Position numbers and translations under genes: made by a program. 64,000 bases of DNA from Candidatus Poribacteria bacterium (lineage in GTDB: Bacteria > Poribacteria > WGA-4E > WGA-3G): NCBI GenBank assembly GCA_022821725.1, contig JAJEDB010000126.1, positions 51,425 through 115,424 on the forward strand, read 5' to 3'. Shown piece by piece: positions 56,812 through 64,000 of this stretch. The notes beneath the pieces were generated by a model that was given only the letters and a program-made list of their open reading frames with translations, did not search any database and was not told where the DNA came from. Each line of letters begins with the position of its first letter. Position 1 is the first letter of the stretch.

Positions 56812-58695
56812 TTGAAGAAAGTAATTATTGCTGCCGCTGTTGTTTTGGTCCTCGTCGTTGCAATCGGTTGGGTTGTCCTGGGACGCGGAGGAAACGGAGC
56901 AGACCCATCTCTCGATAAAAAAATTGAGGTCGTTGAACGTGGCGATTTCCAAATGCGTATTAGTGCAACAGGCAACTTGGAACCGCTCATCGACGTAGAG
57001 ATAAAATCCAACGTGGAAGGCGAAATCATTAGACTCCATGTTCAAAACAGCGATAGGGTTGAAAAGGGCCAAATATTGCTGGAACTGGATCCCGAACTCT
57101 ATCAAGAGGGAAAAAAACAGGCGCAAGCGGATGTCGCAGCTGCCAAAGCGCAAGTCAGACAGGCAGAACTAAACATAGAACTCAAAAACGAGCGGCTTGA
57201 TAGCGAACTCACGCAGGCGGACGCAGATCTGAAAATCGCTCAAGCCAACCTTGAGACCACCAAAGCCACAACGATAACACAGGTCAGTCAGGCAGAAACA
57301 AATGTTCAGACCACTCGAAACTCGCTCGCACAGGATACAATCGCCTTAGATCAAGCCGATATCGCGCTTGCGCAGGCAAAAATTACGTTGTCTGAAAATG
57401 AAGCCTCGCTCAGATCCGCAAAGGTTTCCCTGGATAACGCCAAATCAGAACTCGATCGCAACACGGAACTCTTTGATAAGGGACTGGTCTCCAAAAAGGC
57501 ATTAGAGGACGCACAAGCGCAGCACGCCAATGCGGAAGTACAACATGAAAATGCCATAACACGGGTGGACTCACAGAAACAATCGATCACATCGCAAGAG
57601 CGAACGATCAATACACGCGAGACTGCCATCGTAACACGTGAGGCAATATTGGCGAACGAGGAACGGAACCTCGAAAACCTGAAAAAAATGCGGCAGAAGG
57701 CAGAGGAAGAGGCACAACTTCGTGTCGACAACTCCGAAACTCGGTTACAAGAACTCATATCGACTTTCGACAATGAAAAATTGCTAACGCAGCAATCCAG
57801 AGTGAGTGCTGAAGCAAATAAACTGCGTAGGGAAAGTAATCTAAAAAATGAACAAGAACGGCTGGATTGGACCACAATCAGGGCACCTATGGCGGGAATT
57901 GTTACCCTCCTCGAACTCGAAGAGGGTGAAATCGTGACGTCTGGACGTTCCGCCTTCTCGCAGAGTCCACCCATTATGACAATTGTGGATCCTTCCAAAA
58001 TGGTGGTCAAAACCTTCATCAACGAAGTCGATATGGAACGCCTCCGTCTCGACCAGCGCGCAGAAATCAAGGTAGATGCCTACCAAACAAAAACATACGA
58101 CGGAACAGTCTATGAAATTTCACCCAGCGGGGCGGAACAGGATAACATCATTTCATTTGAGGTGATGGTCGAAGTCAGCGGGTCCCCAGAGGAACTGCGT
58201 CCGGGCATGAGCGCGGATGTCGATATCATTACCTATGAAGAAAAAGGGGTACTCCTACTACCGATTGATGCCCTTATAAATGAGCCTTCGGCGACTGTTA
58301 CCGCACAAGTTGATAATACCAAACCCTACAAGGTAAATCAGCCGATTGAAGTCCAGACTGTCAGTGAGAAGATTTTCAGGGGCACTGTGGCAAATGTGGG
58401 GTCCAACGATGTTACCATTAGTCTGGATAGTTCCCAGCGCGGTATTCGTCCGGGACCAACAACGCTATCTCTTTTGGTGAAGGGTAAAAAGCAAGCAGAC
58501 GGTATACGCGCCGCGATTAATATGTCGAAGGGAAAAGCCGTTATGCTCGATGATGGTAGCAGCAAAGGCACACGCACAGAGGTTGAGACCGGTATGCAGA
58601 ACGAAACACACGTGATCGTCAAAAGCGGACTCAAGGCAAACGACCGCGTTGTTCTGCAGCAACGGAAACCGCCACAAGGTGGGTTCGGTAGATAG
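56812..58695 (+). CDS. HlyD/MacA-type membrane-fusion (periplasmic adaptor) protein
   Basis: 627 residues, longer than typical MacA (about 370) because of a long coiled-coil hairpin (about 95-350, with repeated Ala/Gln/Glu heptads such as QADVAAAKAQVRQAELNI). N-terminal membrane anchor KVIIAAAVVLVLVVAIGWVV; lipoyl halves at IKSNVEGEIIRLHV and TIRAPMAGIVTLLELEEG; beta-barrel and proximal domain at VDPSKMVVKTFINEVDMERL and later. TTG start at 56812 with ATAGGAGGAATTACCC upstream. Operon partner of the three permeases. Confidence 0.9.
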   Translation: MKKVIIAAAVVLVLVVAIGWVVLGRGGNGADPSLDKKIEVVERGDFQMRISATGNLEPLIDVEIKSNVEGEIIRLHVQNSDRVEKGQILLELDPELYQEGKKQAQADVAAAKAQVRQAELNIELKNERLDSELTQADADLKIAQANLETTKATTITQVSQAETNVQTTRNSLAQDTIALDQADIALAQAKITLSENEASLRSAKVSLDNAKSELDRNTELFDKGLVSKKALEDAQAQHANAEVQHENAITRVDSQKQSITSQERTINTRETAIVTREAILANEERNLENLKKMRQKAEEEAQLRVDNSETRLQELISTFDNEKLLTQQSRVSAEANKLRRESNLKNEQERLDWTTIRAPMAGIVTLLELEEGEIVTSGRSAFSQSPPIMTIVDPSKMVVKTFINEVDMERLRLDQRAEIKVDAYQTKTYDGTVYEISPSGAEQDNIISFEVMVEVSGSPEELRPGMSADVDIITYEEKGVLLLPIDALINEPSATVTAQVDNTKPYKVNQPIEVQTVSEKIFRGTVANVGSNDVTISLDSSQRGIRPGPTTLSLLVKGKKQADGIRAAINMSKGKAVMLDDGSSKGTRTEVETGMQNETHVIVKSGLKANDRVVLQQRKPPQGGFGR

Positions 58696-58709
58696 AGTAC
58701 TGTAGCTGT

Positions 58710-58733
58710 TGCCTCGATCTTCGGATCGAGGCA
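58710..58733. terminator. Hairpin between convergent genes
   Basis: Perfect 10-bp stem TGCCTCGATC (58710-58719) / GATCGAGGCA (58724-58733) closed by a UUCG tetraloop, a very stable structure, between the adaptor stop (58695) and the opposite hydrolase stop (58738). No U-run on either side, so it may end both transcripts by stalling or processing. Confidence 0.65.
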
Positions 58734-58737
58734 CATA

Positions 58738-59538
58738 CTATAGCTGAATTACCTGTCCATCATAGGCGAGATAGGCATCGTCTGGGAGTTCAATGTCCAT
58801 CTCTTTACACTGCTCCGGAAAATACCGATGATCCAGTCGGTGCATAATATGCGTGAAGTAGGTCTCCCTCGGTTTTAAAGCCGCACTGATTTCCAATGCT
58901 TCACCGACTGAAAGATGCGTTGGATGTCTCGGATTGAAACTGAGCGCGTCAATCACCAGCACGTCAACCCCATTCAGTAGGTCTTGCGACGCCTTCGGCA
59001 ATCGCTTCACATCTGGTAGGTATCCGAAGTCGTCGATGCGATAGCCATAAGTCGGAACGTTCCCGTGTTCGACTGGAATTGGCATAATATCGAATCCATG
59101 CAACGCCAGTCGTTCCTTTTCTTCTATCACATTCGGTAGCAGATGTCCGACACCACCCCCTTGGAACGTCTCCTTTGTAAACATATAATCGAAGTTGCGT
59201 TGGAGGATACCAATCGTCTGCTCAGGACCGTAGATGGGCATATCCATTTGCTGTTTTCGGCAGGGCATCACAATGTCGTTCGTTCCACTGACATGATCGG
59301 CATGCGAGTGTGTGAAGATAACGGCATCTATCCGCTCAATCCGGTTCCGAACGATCTGATCCATAAAATTGGGACCGAGGTCGAATTGGAGGTGCTTCCC
59401 TTCTTTTTCGATATGGATGGATGAACGGGTCCGATAGTTCTTTGAGTTGACATCCCGCGCGTCTTGGCAGGTTTCACAGTTGCATTGATACTCAGGAACG
59501 CCTGTTGAGGTGCCTGAACCTAAAATCGTAACTTTCAT
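58738..59538 (-). CDS. PhnP-like metallo-beta-lactamase-fold phosphodiesterase
   Basis: 266 residues. The ILGSGTSTGVPEYQCNCETC start with its cysteines, a structural zinc site as in PhnP, then TRSSIHI, the metal motif THSHADHVSG, and PVEHG, VLVIDALSFN and HIMHRLDH further on. PhnP cleaves phosphoribosyl cyclic phosphate, but many members of this branch have other roles (for example lipoate or pyrroloquinoline linked). No phn genes here. ATG at 59536-59538. Confidence 0.82.
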   Translation of the reverse strand: MKVTILGSGTSTGVPEYQCNCETCQDARDVNSKNYRTRSSIHIEKEGKHLQFDLGPNFMDQIVRNRIERIDAVIFTHSHADHVSGTNDIVMPCRKQQMDMPIYGPEQTIGILQRNFDYMFTKETFQGGGVGHLLPNVIEEKERLALHGFDIMPIPVEHGNVPTYGYRIDDFGYLPDVKRLPKASQDLLNGVDVLVIDALSFNPRHPTHLSVGEALEISAALKPRETYFTHIMHRLDHRYFPEQCKEMDIELPDDAYLAYDGQVIQL

Positions 59539-59540
59539 TT

Positions 59541-59590
59541 AAACAAAGCCTCTTAACTGAAAACTGTTAACTGAAAACCGATAACTATCA
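59541..59590 (+). repeat. AACTGATAACTG-type fragment
   Basis: CTCTTAACTGAAAACTGTTA followed by ACTGAAAACCGATAACTATC, lying between the divergent starts of the PhnP-like gene and the GNAT gene and ending 2 bp before the GNAT ATG, which therefore lacks a normal Shine-Dalgarno sequence. Confidence 0.55.
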
Positions 59591-59592
59591 AA

Positions 59593-60354
59593 ATGACTAA
59601 ACTTACGTTCCAAGAATGTCTTACACTCGCTGATCTTCTCGGGGACACCCCGATGACGGTTATCTCCGCGTCCCGCTTGAAGCAGGGGATGTGCGATGCT
59701 TACATTGCTGGCAGACTGCCGAATATCGACGCCGCGCTCGTCTTCGATACGTATTGTCCGGACGAACCGTGCGGTTTCGGCACTGATGCCGAGGCGTTGT
59801 GGCAACTTTTAAAAGAGACCCACGGATGGGGGTGTGTCAATGTTGAGAGCACCTGCGCTGCAGCGCTCGGGGCACGTATTGAAGCCGACAGGGGCACATC
59901 TATCCGTTATTACGGCGATGTCTGTCATGCCCTCTTACAACCTGTTCGCGATTCTCCAAACGAGGCGGTTCGGCTTCTAACATTAGAAGATACGGTCCGT
60001 TTGGCAAAGGCTCCGGCGGAAGTCCAAGGAAACGGTTACAAAACGCACGAAGCACTGCTAACAAACGGTATCGCCGCGGGAGCCGTTGTGGATGGTAATA
60101 TTGTCGCCATCGCACATACCTATGCAGAGACCGACCTACATGCCGACATCGGTGTTTCGACACTCGAACAGTGGCGTGGAAAAGGGTTTGCTACCGCTGC
60201 GGCATCCCTCGTCGCTCGAGAGATTCAGGCAAAAGGGAAAGTCCCTGCTTGGAGTTGTGGTGAAGACAACGCCACTTCACTTCGCGTGGCACAGAAACTC
60301 GGTTTCACCGAAGTCGGTCGCCGCACCTATGTTATCCCCGTTTCATCAGAATAG
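59593..60354 (+). CDS. GNAT family N-acetyltransferase
   Basis: 253 residues. The C-terminal half is a GNAT domain: AGAVVDGNIVAIAHTY, LHADIGVSTLEQWRGKGFAT with the Q/R-x-x-G-x-G/A acetyl-CoA loop, then CGEDNATSLRVAQKLGFTEV. The N-terminal half (LADLLGDTPMTVISASRLKQ) resembles the GNAT_acetyltran type with an extra domain. Substrate unknown. ATG 59593 directly after a repeat. Confidence 0.85.
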   Translation: MTKLTFQECLTLADLLGDTPMTVISASRLKQGMCDAYIAGRLPNIDAALVFDTYCPDEPCGFGTDAEALWQLLKETHGWGCVNVESTCAAALGARIEADRGTSIRYYGDVCHALLQPVRDSPNEAVRLLTLEDTVRLAKAPAEVQGNGYKTHEALLTNGIAAGAVVDGNIVAIAHTYAETDLHADIGVSTLEQWRGKGFATAAASLVAREIQAKGKVPAWSCGEDNATSLRVAQKLGFTEVGRRTYVIPVSSE

Positions 60355-60361
60355 GGATTCC

Positions 60362-61621
60362 TTATCCGAGGGCATCGTCCACTTTGTTGATTGCGGCTGC
60401 CATCAACCGCGCATGCTCTTCTTGCATATTCACGTTAAACCCAAATCGCAACGCACGCCCCAGGATGGATAAGGTCTGTGGGCACATATCCCGCGAGTAT
60501 TCAACATCTCCTGTGTAGCGTGGATCTTTCCACGGATACCCAGAAGCGTCGGGCGAATGCTTGAAGAGGATGGAATCCCAATAGGTATAGATATGCCGAT
60601 CCGGGAACCCTTCGTTGTAGGCAGTGCCGGCGTTCAGCCCCTCAGCTTTGAGTGCTTCGGCGTATTTTTTCGCGAGTTCCACATCACGCACGATAATCGC
60701 GGCACTAATACCGCACTCACCGGTCGGATCATCTACATGTTGACGGATATAACCTTTCGGTGTCTCAGCGAGTTCCGCGGTGAACGCTTTTTTCAGTCGA
60801 CGCGTGTGTCCCAAGATGTCCTCTAATTTTGAAAGCTGCACGCGTGCGATCGCCCCCAGAATTTCGCTCGTTCGGTAGCACTGCCGAGAAAAGGGTTTGT
60901 TCTTCCATTCAGAATCGCTCATCCACATCGGTAAACCCGGTTCCGCTGCGAAGGCTGCGCGTTCATAGGTGTCGTAGTCATCGCTAAAGACGAGTCCACC
61001 TTCACCGCAAGAGATGACTTTATAGTAGTTGAGGCTCCACGCACCCGCATGCCCCCACGTTCCTGCGTATTTCCCTTTATACTGTCCACCGACACACTGG
61101 CAGCAATCCTCAACAACAAAGAGATTGTGCTTCTTCGCAAGTTCCACAATCGCCTCAAGTCGACCCGGCACGCCTTGCATGTGGACCGGTAGAATCGCTT
61201 TCGTATGGGGTGTAATTTTCCGTTCCACATCGGCGGGGTCTAAACCGAGCGAATCGTCGATTTCCGCTATCACTGGAATCGCACCCACACCGACAATCGC
61301 AGCCGCAGTGGCGATAAAGGTGTAGCCCGGAACGATCACCTCATCTCCCGGTCCGATACCGAGTCCAGTCAAGGCACAGATGATTGCGGAGGTCCCGGAG
61401 TTCACCATCAACGCGTGTTTCGTCCCGAGATACGCCGCTGCCTCCTTCTCAAAACTCGCTACATTTGAATCCTCAACGAACCGAAAAAGTTTACCACTGC
61501 GCAAAACCTCAGTCACAGCATTGATCTCGCGCTCGTCTATCACACTGGGCCCGTGCATTCCGCCGGGTATAGAATCTGCAATAACGGGTGTGCCGCCATC
61601 TATTGCTAAACGTGCTGACAT
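60362..61621 (-). CDS. DegT/DnrJ/EryC1/StrS family aminotransferase
   Basis: 419 residues, fold type I PLP enzyme. GTKHALMVNSGTSAIICALT at the N-terminus, cofactor Asp in FVVEDCCQCVGG, the Schiff-base Lys in SLNYYKVISCGEGGLVFSDD, and VRSEILGA-type helix with CYRTSEILGAIARVQLSKLE. Family members aminate keto-sugars for surface polysaccharides or antibiotics; no sugar nucleotide genes are adjacent, so substrate is open. ATG with GGAGGAGAAAAG upstream and its own promoter. Confidence 0.9.
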   Translation of the reverse strand: MSARLAIDGGTPVIADSIPGGMHGPSVIDEREINAVTEVLRSGKLFRFVEDSNVASFEKEAAAYLGTKHALMVNSGTSAIICALTGLGIGPGDEVIVPGYTFIATAAAIVGVGAIPVIAEIDDSLGLDPADVERKITPHTKAILPVHMQGVPGRLEAIVELAKKHNLFVVEDCCQCVGGQYKGKYAGTWGHAGAWSLNYYKVISCGEGGLVFSDDYDTYERAAFAAEPGLPMWMSDSEWKNKPFSRQCYRTSEILGAIARVQLSKLEDILGHTRRLKKAFTAELAETPKGYIRQHVDDPTGECGISAAIIVRDVELAKKYAEALKAEGLNAGTAYNEGFPDRHIYTYWDSILFKHSPDASGYPWKDPRYTGDVEYSRDMCPQTLSILGRALRFGFNVNMQEEHARLMAAAINKVDDALG

Positions 61622-61689
61622 CTTTTCTCCTCCACAAATCTTAGGACGTAGTTTGCAACCTCACCAAGAAAAATGCGAAATATGGTGAT

Positions 61690-61718
61690 ACTTTATCAGA
61701 TGCCTCCGTTTTTGTCAA
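61690..61718 (-). promoter_or_regulatory. Sigma-70-like promoter for the DegT gene
   Basis: On the minus strand TTGACA (61713-61718), 17-bp spacer, TAAAGT (61690-61695), about 70 bp upstream of the ATG at 61621. Confidence 0.6.
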
Positions 61719-61747
61719 TCATTCTTTTACAACATGCAGCGTCATTC

Positions 61748-61787
61748 AATTCTCACAAATTACTTTTAATTCTCACAAATTACTTTT
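61748..61787 (+). repeat. 20-bp tandem duplication
   Basis: AATTCTCACAAATTACTTTT occurs twice in direct succession (61748-61767 and 61768-61787). The 420-bp space between the DegT and sigma factor genes otherwise shows only A/T-rich sequence with a possible 20-25 bp leader; no gene. Confidence 0.7.
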
Positions 61788-62040
61788 GTGGGAGGGGTTT
61801 GTAACCCCGACTCTTACATTGGAAATTTTGCTGTCGGGGATGGGACATTTTACGCTGCATATTTCAAATTTTCCCCTATTATGCACCCTTTCGGGCAGAA
61901 AATGTGTCCTTAATTATAACTTGAAGCAACACTCACCAAAGATACCCAATAGCCTCTGCCGCGATTTGTAGAAAGTGCACGAAACGACTCACTATGTCGC
62001 ACAATCTTTTACGGCGTGGCACTTCAGGAGCAGACACTAC

Positions 62041-62673
62041 ATGAGAAACACCTTGGCAGCCCATATAGAACTCAACATCTCCGATGAAGAGGAGCTCATT
62101 ACCCGCACGCAGAATGGCGATACAGAGGCGTTTAACCCACTCGTTCGTAAGTATCAGCCGCGAATCTACAATCTCATTTATCGACGCATCCGAAACCATG
62201 AAGCCGCTGAAGACCTCTGTCAAGAGGTGTTCCTAAAGGCGTGGCGAGCCCTCCCCAATTTTCAGCGAAGAGCCGTCTTTTACAGTTGGCTCCACCAAAT
62301 CGCCGTCAATTGTAGCATCGACTTCATCCGAAAACAAAGCCGACAGATCGTTTTCGCCACCGAAGGATTAACAATTAACCCAGATGACACCTTTCAAATG
62401 CCACAAACGCATCCTGCACCGGATGATATCCTTGAAAAAGAGGAACTCGGAGACATCATCCGTGAAGCCGTGGCACAACTTCCACCGGGTCAACACGCGG
62501 TTTTTAATCTCCGCTACAGAGAAGAACTCTCAATAAAAGAGATCGCCTCACACTTGAAAAAATCGGAGAGTACCATTAAAGCACACCTATACCATGCCCG
62601 TCAAAACCTCCAGGATATGCTGCGTCCTTACCTGAAAAATGAACCCTTTACCGCAAAAGAACTCACTTCATAA
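62041..62673 (+). CDS. ECF-type RNA polymerase sigma factor
   Basis: About 210 residues. Sigma-70 region 2 at EAFNPLVRKYQPRIYNLIYR, DLCQEVFLKAWRALPNFQ and FYSWLHQIAVNCSIDFIRKQ; region 4 at AVAQLPPGQHAVFNLRYREE and LSIKEIASHLKKSESTIKAH. ATG 62041 has AGGAG 10 bp upstream; a GTG at 61975 would add 22 residues but does not look like family sequence. No anti-sigma gene follows: the next gene is on the opposite strand. Confidence 0.93.
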   Translation: MRNTLAAHIELNISDEEELITRTQNGDTEAFNPLVRKYQPRIYNLIYRRIRNHEAAEDLCQEVFLKAWRALPNFQRRAVFYSWLHQIAVNCSIDFIRKQSRQIVFATEGLTINPDDTFQMPQTHPAPDDILEKEELGDIIREAVAQLPPGQHAVFNLRYREELSIKEIASHLKKSESTIKAHLYHARQNLQDMLRPYLKNEPFTAKELTS

Positions 62674-62806
62674 ATCCATCGACTTATGGGGGAGGCTCCC
62701 AAATCGCCCGGCATCCTTCCCCACCTTCCTGCCCGACACCCGCCTCCCACGTCCTCTGACAACTAATAACCCGATAATTTGAATGTATACGTTACCATAA
62801 AGCATC

Positions 62807-63754
62807 CTACCTACGCCACCAACTCCTCTTACCCTGATACGACGCGAGGAGTTTTGAAATCTCTCTCGCTTTTTTGTCCAAACGCAATACCGTCTCGCAC
62901 GCTTCGATCACTTTCTGTTTAATATTCTCATCTTGGGTAGCCTGATAGGCATGGTGGTAACTCTGTGCGACAGCGGAATGGTATGCCACGAGATCTATGT
63001 CTTGAGGAACTTCGGTCGGGAGTTGTGAAAGCATCTCAAGTGCCGCGTCCCACGTCTCTGCTTCGGCGTGACAGATAACCTGTTGATAGCGCAGATGGTC
63101 TTGTGACGGATCTAACCAATACGCCTGCTCATAACACGTCACCGCTTCCGAGTAATCCGCATTGGCGACGTGCAGCTGCGCAAGCTCCGTATAAAAAGCA
63201 AAGAGTCCACTCTCTGCTATTGTGTAAAGGGATACGCCAGTGCTGACGAGCCACTCTCTCTCTAACAGGAAATCGATCGCTGAGTTCCGCTCTTCTTCTG
63301 TGATTTGGATATCGGTGAGGAGATGCTTCGCGACAGCAGCGTTCGGAAATATCTTGGTGCGGCTCTTCAGTAACGGATACGCCTGAACCGCTTTGTCCAT
63401 CGTGATGAGCTTAATCCCCGTCGCAATACGGAAGAGCGATACAATCTGATCGCTATTTTTACGGGACATCTCCTCGGCGATCGCCTCCCGATTCTCTGAA
63501 AAATGCTGATTGAGTTCCGCAATCGCATCTCGAATCTCAGTGTCGCTTGGCGCGAGTTGATGTGCTTTCGCTAAAAACCGTTGCGCCGTGAAGAGTTCTC
63601 TCCATGCCCGATAAATTGTTCCGAGTCGAAAATTAGCGAGTGCGAGCGTTGATGTATCATCTGTTGTGTTGAGGATGCTATCGTAGGCTTGGATGGCTTC
63701 GGCAAGTTTGCCTTCGGTTTCTAAAGTCTGAGCATAGACAGTTGGATTTGACAT
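62807..63754 (-). CDS. TPR-repeat protein
   Basis: About 315 residues from ATG 63752-63754 (AAGGAAACAGC upstream; frame open to a GTG at 63793). TPR-like helix pairs: AQTLETEGKLAEAIQAYDSI, ALANFRLGTIYRAWRELFTA, ELAQLHVANADYSEAVTCYE with QAYWLDPSQDHL, and WDAALEMLSQLP. No signal peptide and no other domain, so a cytosolic scaffold. Function unknown; its own promoter suggests separate regulation. Confidence 0.8.
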   Translation of the reverse strand: MSNPTVYAQTLETEGKLAEAIQAYDSILNTTDDTSTLALANFRLGTIYRAWRELFTAQRFLAKAHQLAPSDTEIRDAIAELNQHFSENREAIAEEMSRKNSDQIVSLFRIATGIKLITMDKAVQAYPLLKSRTKIFPNAAVAKHLLTDIQITEEERNSAIDFLLEREWLVSTGVSLYTIAESGLFAFYTELAQLHVANADYSEAVTCYEQAYWLDPSQDHLRYQQVICHAEAETWDAALEMLSQLPTEVPQDIDLVAYHSAVAQSYHHAYQATQDENIKQKVIEACETVLRLDKKAREISKLLASYQGKRSWWRR

Positions 63755-63816
63755 GAGGGGTGCTGTTTCCTTGCCGGATTCTATTGAGATCACTGCAATA
63801 ATAAACGTTGACTGCC

Positions 63817-63845
63817 ATTTTAACCCAATAGAATTTATTTGTCAA
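63817..63845 (-). promoter_or_regulatory. Sigma-70 promoter for the TPR gene
   Basis: On the minus strand TTGACA (63840-63845), 17-bp spacer, TAAAAT (63817-63822), about 65 bp before the chosen start. Confidence 0.65.
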
Positions 63846-63889
63846 GCACGGAACATTCTGGGGGTGTGTAAAGTTTTTGTCCTTAGGCG

Positions 63890-64000
63890 TTAGGCAGCTT
63901 GTGGGTGTTGTGCTTGCCAAAAGGTGTCCCAAGCGTCATTCTTCAATAAACACCGCCAGAATAAGATAGCGTTGATGCCGTTTTGTGTCCATCGCATGCC
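63890..64000 (-). mobile_element. Transposase, C-terminal fragment (ISKra4-like)
   Basis: The last 36 codons of a minus-strand gene that enters from the right edge and stops at 63890. GMRWTQNGINAILFWRCLL followed by NDAWDTFWQ resembles the C-terminus of ISKra4-type transposases (the GMRW ... DxFW pattern). Too short to name the family firmly or to tell whether the element is intact. Confidence 0.5.

Noticed and set aside
59539..59805. 88-codon minus-strand frame opposite the GNAT gene start
   Set aside because: Antisense to a convincing GNAT frame and includes repeat sequence.

Overview
The window looks like an accessory-rich stretch of an uncultured bacterial chromosome, most probably Candidatus Poribacteria (sponge-associated or marine). 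This is inferred from gene content, not from a marker gene: dockerin-tailed beta-propellers, a giant C25 (gingipain-like) peptidase with a FlgD-like tail, a CotH kinase-ankyrin fusion, Uma2, MacB-type permease arrays and a tRNA set with bacterial features. Genes are on both strands, intergenic spaces are often 100-250 bp, and many of these spaces are filled with dispersed repeats.

Layout. 1-8.8 kb: the end of a TIM-barrel sugar isomerase, tRNA-Pro(GGG), homoserine dehydrogenase, then a fatty-acid synthesis cluster yceD-rpmF-fabH-fabD-fabG-acpP-fabF (plsX absent), a HicAB toxin-antitoxin pair and folK. 9-15.2 kb: sucC, pgk, proS, sucD and panB. 15.2-19.5 kb, minus strand: hisI, trpE, trpG and two tandem DUF71/Dph6-like ATP-pyrophosphatases, behind a promoter, a foldable leader and a terminator-like hairpin. 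19.8-25.4 kb, plus strand, diverging from hisI: a strong promoter, a cobalamin riboswitch, an intrinsic terminator and three exported-protein genes: a YncE/BtuG-like beta-propeller with dockerin, a lipoprotein fused to an ECF-S-like membrane domain, and a PQQ-type beta-propeller. This is the best candidate for a new system, a B12-controlled cobalamin capture and uptake apparatus. 25.4-31.2 kb: AlbA_2/HATPase regulator, a ribbon-helix-helix gene with partner and operator, a lipoprotein, CotH-ankyrin and Uma2. 31.3-37 kb: a YjhG/YagF-type sugar-acid dehydratase, VanZ, a UlaG-like metallohydrolase, purE, an RraA-family aldolase and NIPSNAP, nearly every one behind a copy of the same repeated leader. 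37.2-43.7 kb: a 2146-residue C25 peptidase. 43.7-52.1 kb, minus strand: pdxA, an S4 protein, lon, clpX (with doubled zinc domain), clpP, tig and six tRNAs. 52.3-58.7 kb: three MacB/FtsX-type permeases and a long membrane-fusion protein, without an ATPase. 58.7-64 kb: PhnP-like hydrolase, GNAT, DegT aminotransferase, ECF sigma factor, TPR protein and the end of a transposase.

Two dispersed repeat families run through the window. The first is a 5' leader whose last block, CCGCAAGGAA-AATTAAAA, carries the Shine-Dalgarno sequence and ends at the start codon of fabH, acpP, proS, trpE, trpG, the YjhG-like gene, the UlaG-like gene, purE and NIPSNAP; an upstream block is a hairpin with core CCTGC-loop-GCAGG followed by GTTTTTGCTTGG. 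The second is a foldable element built from AACTGATAACTG-like iterations; it supplies a start codon to fabD and a C-terminal tail to the VanZ protein. All functional names rest on motif recognition by eye; no database search was run.
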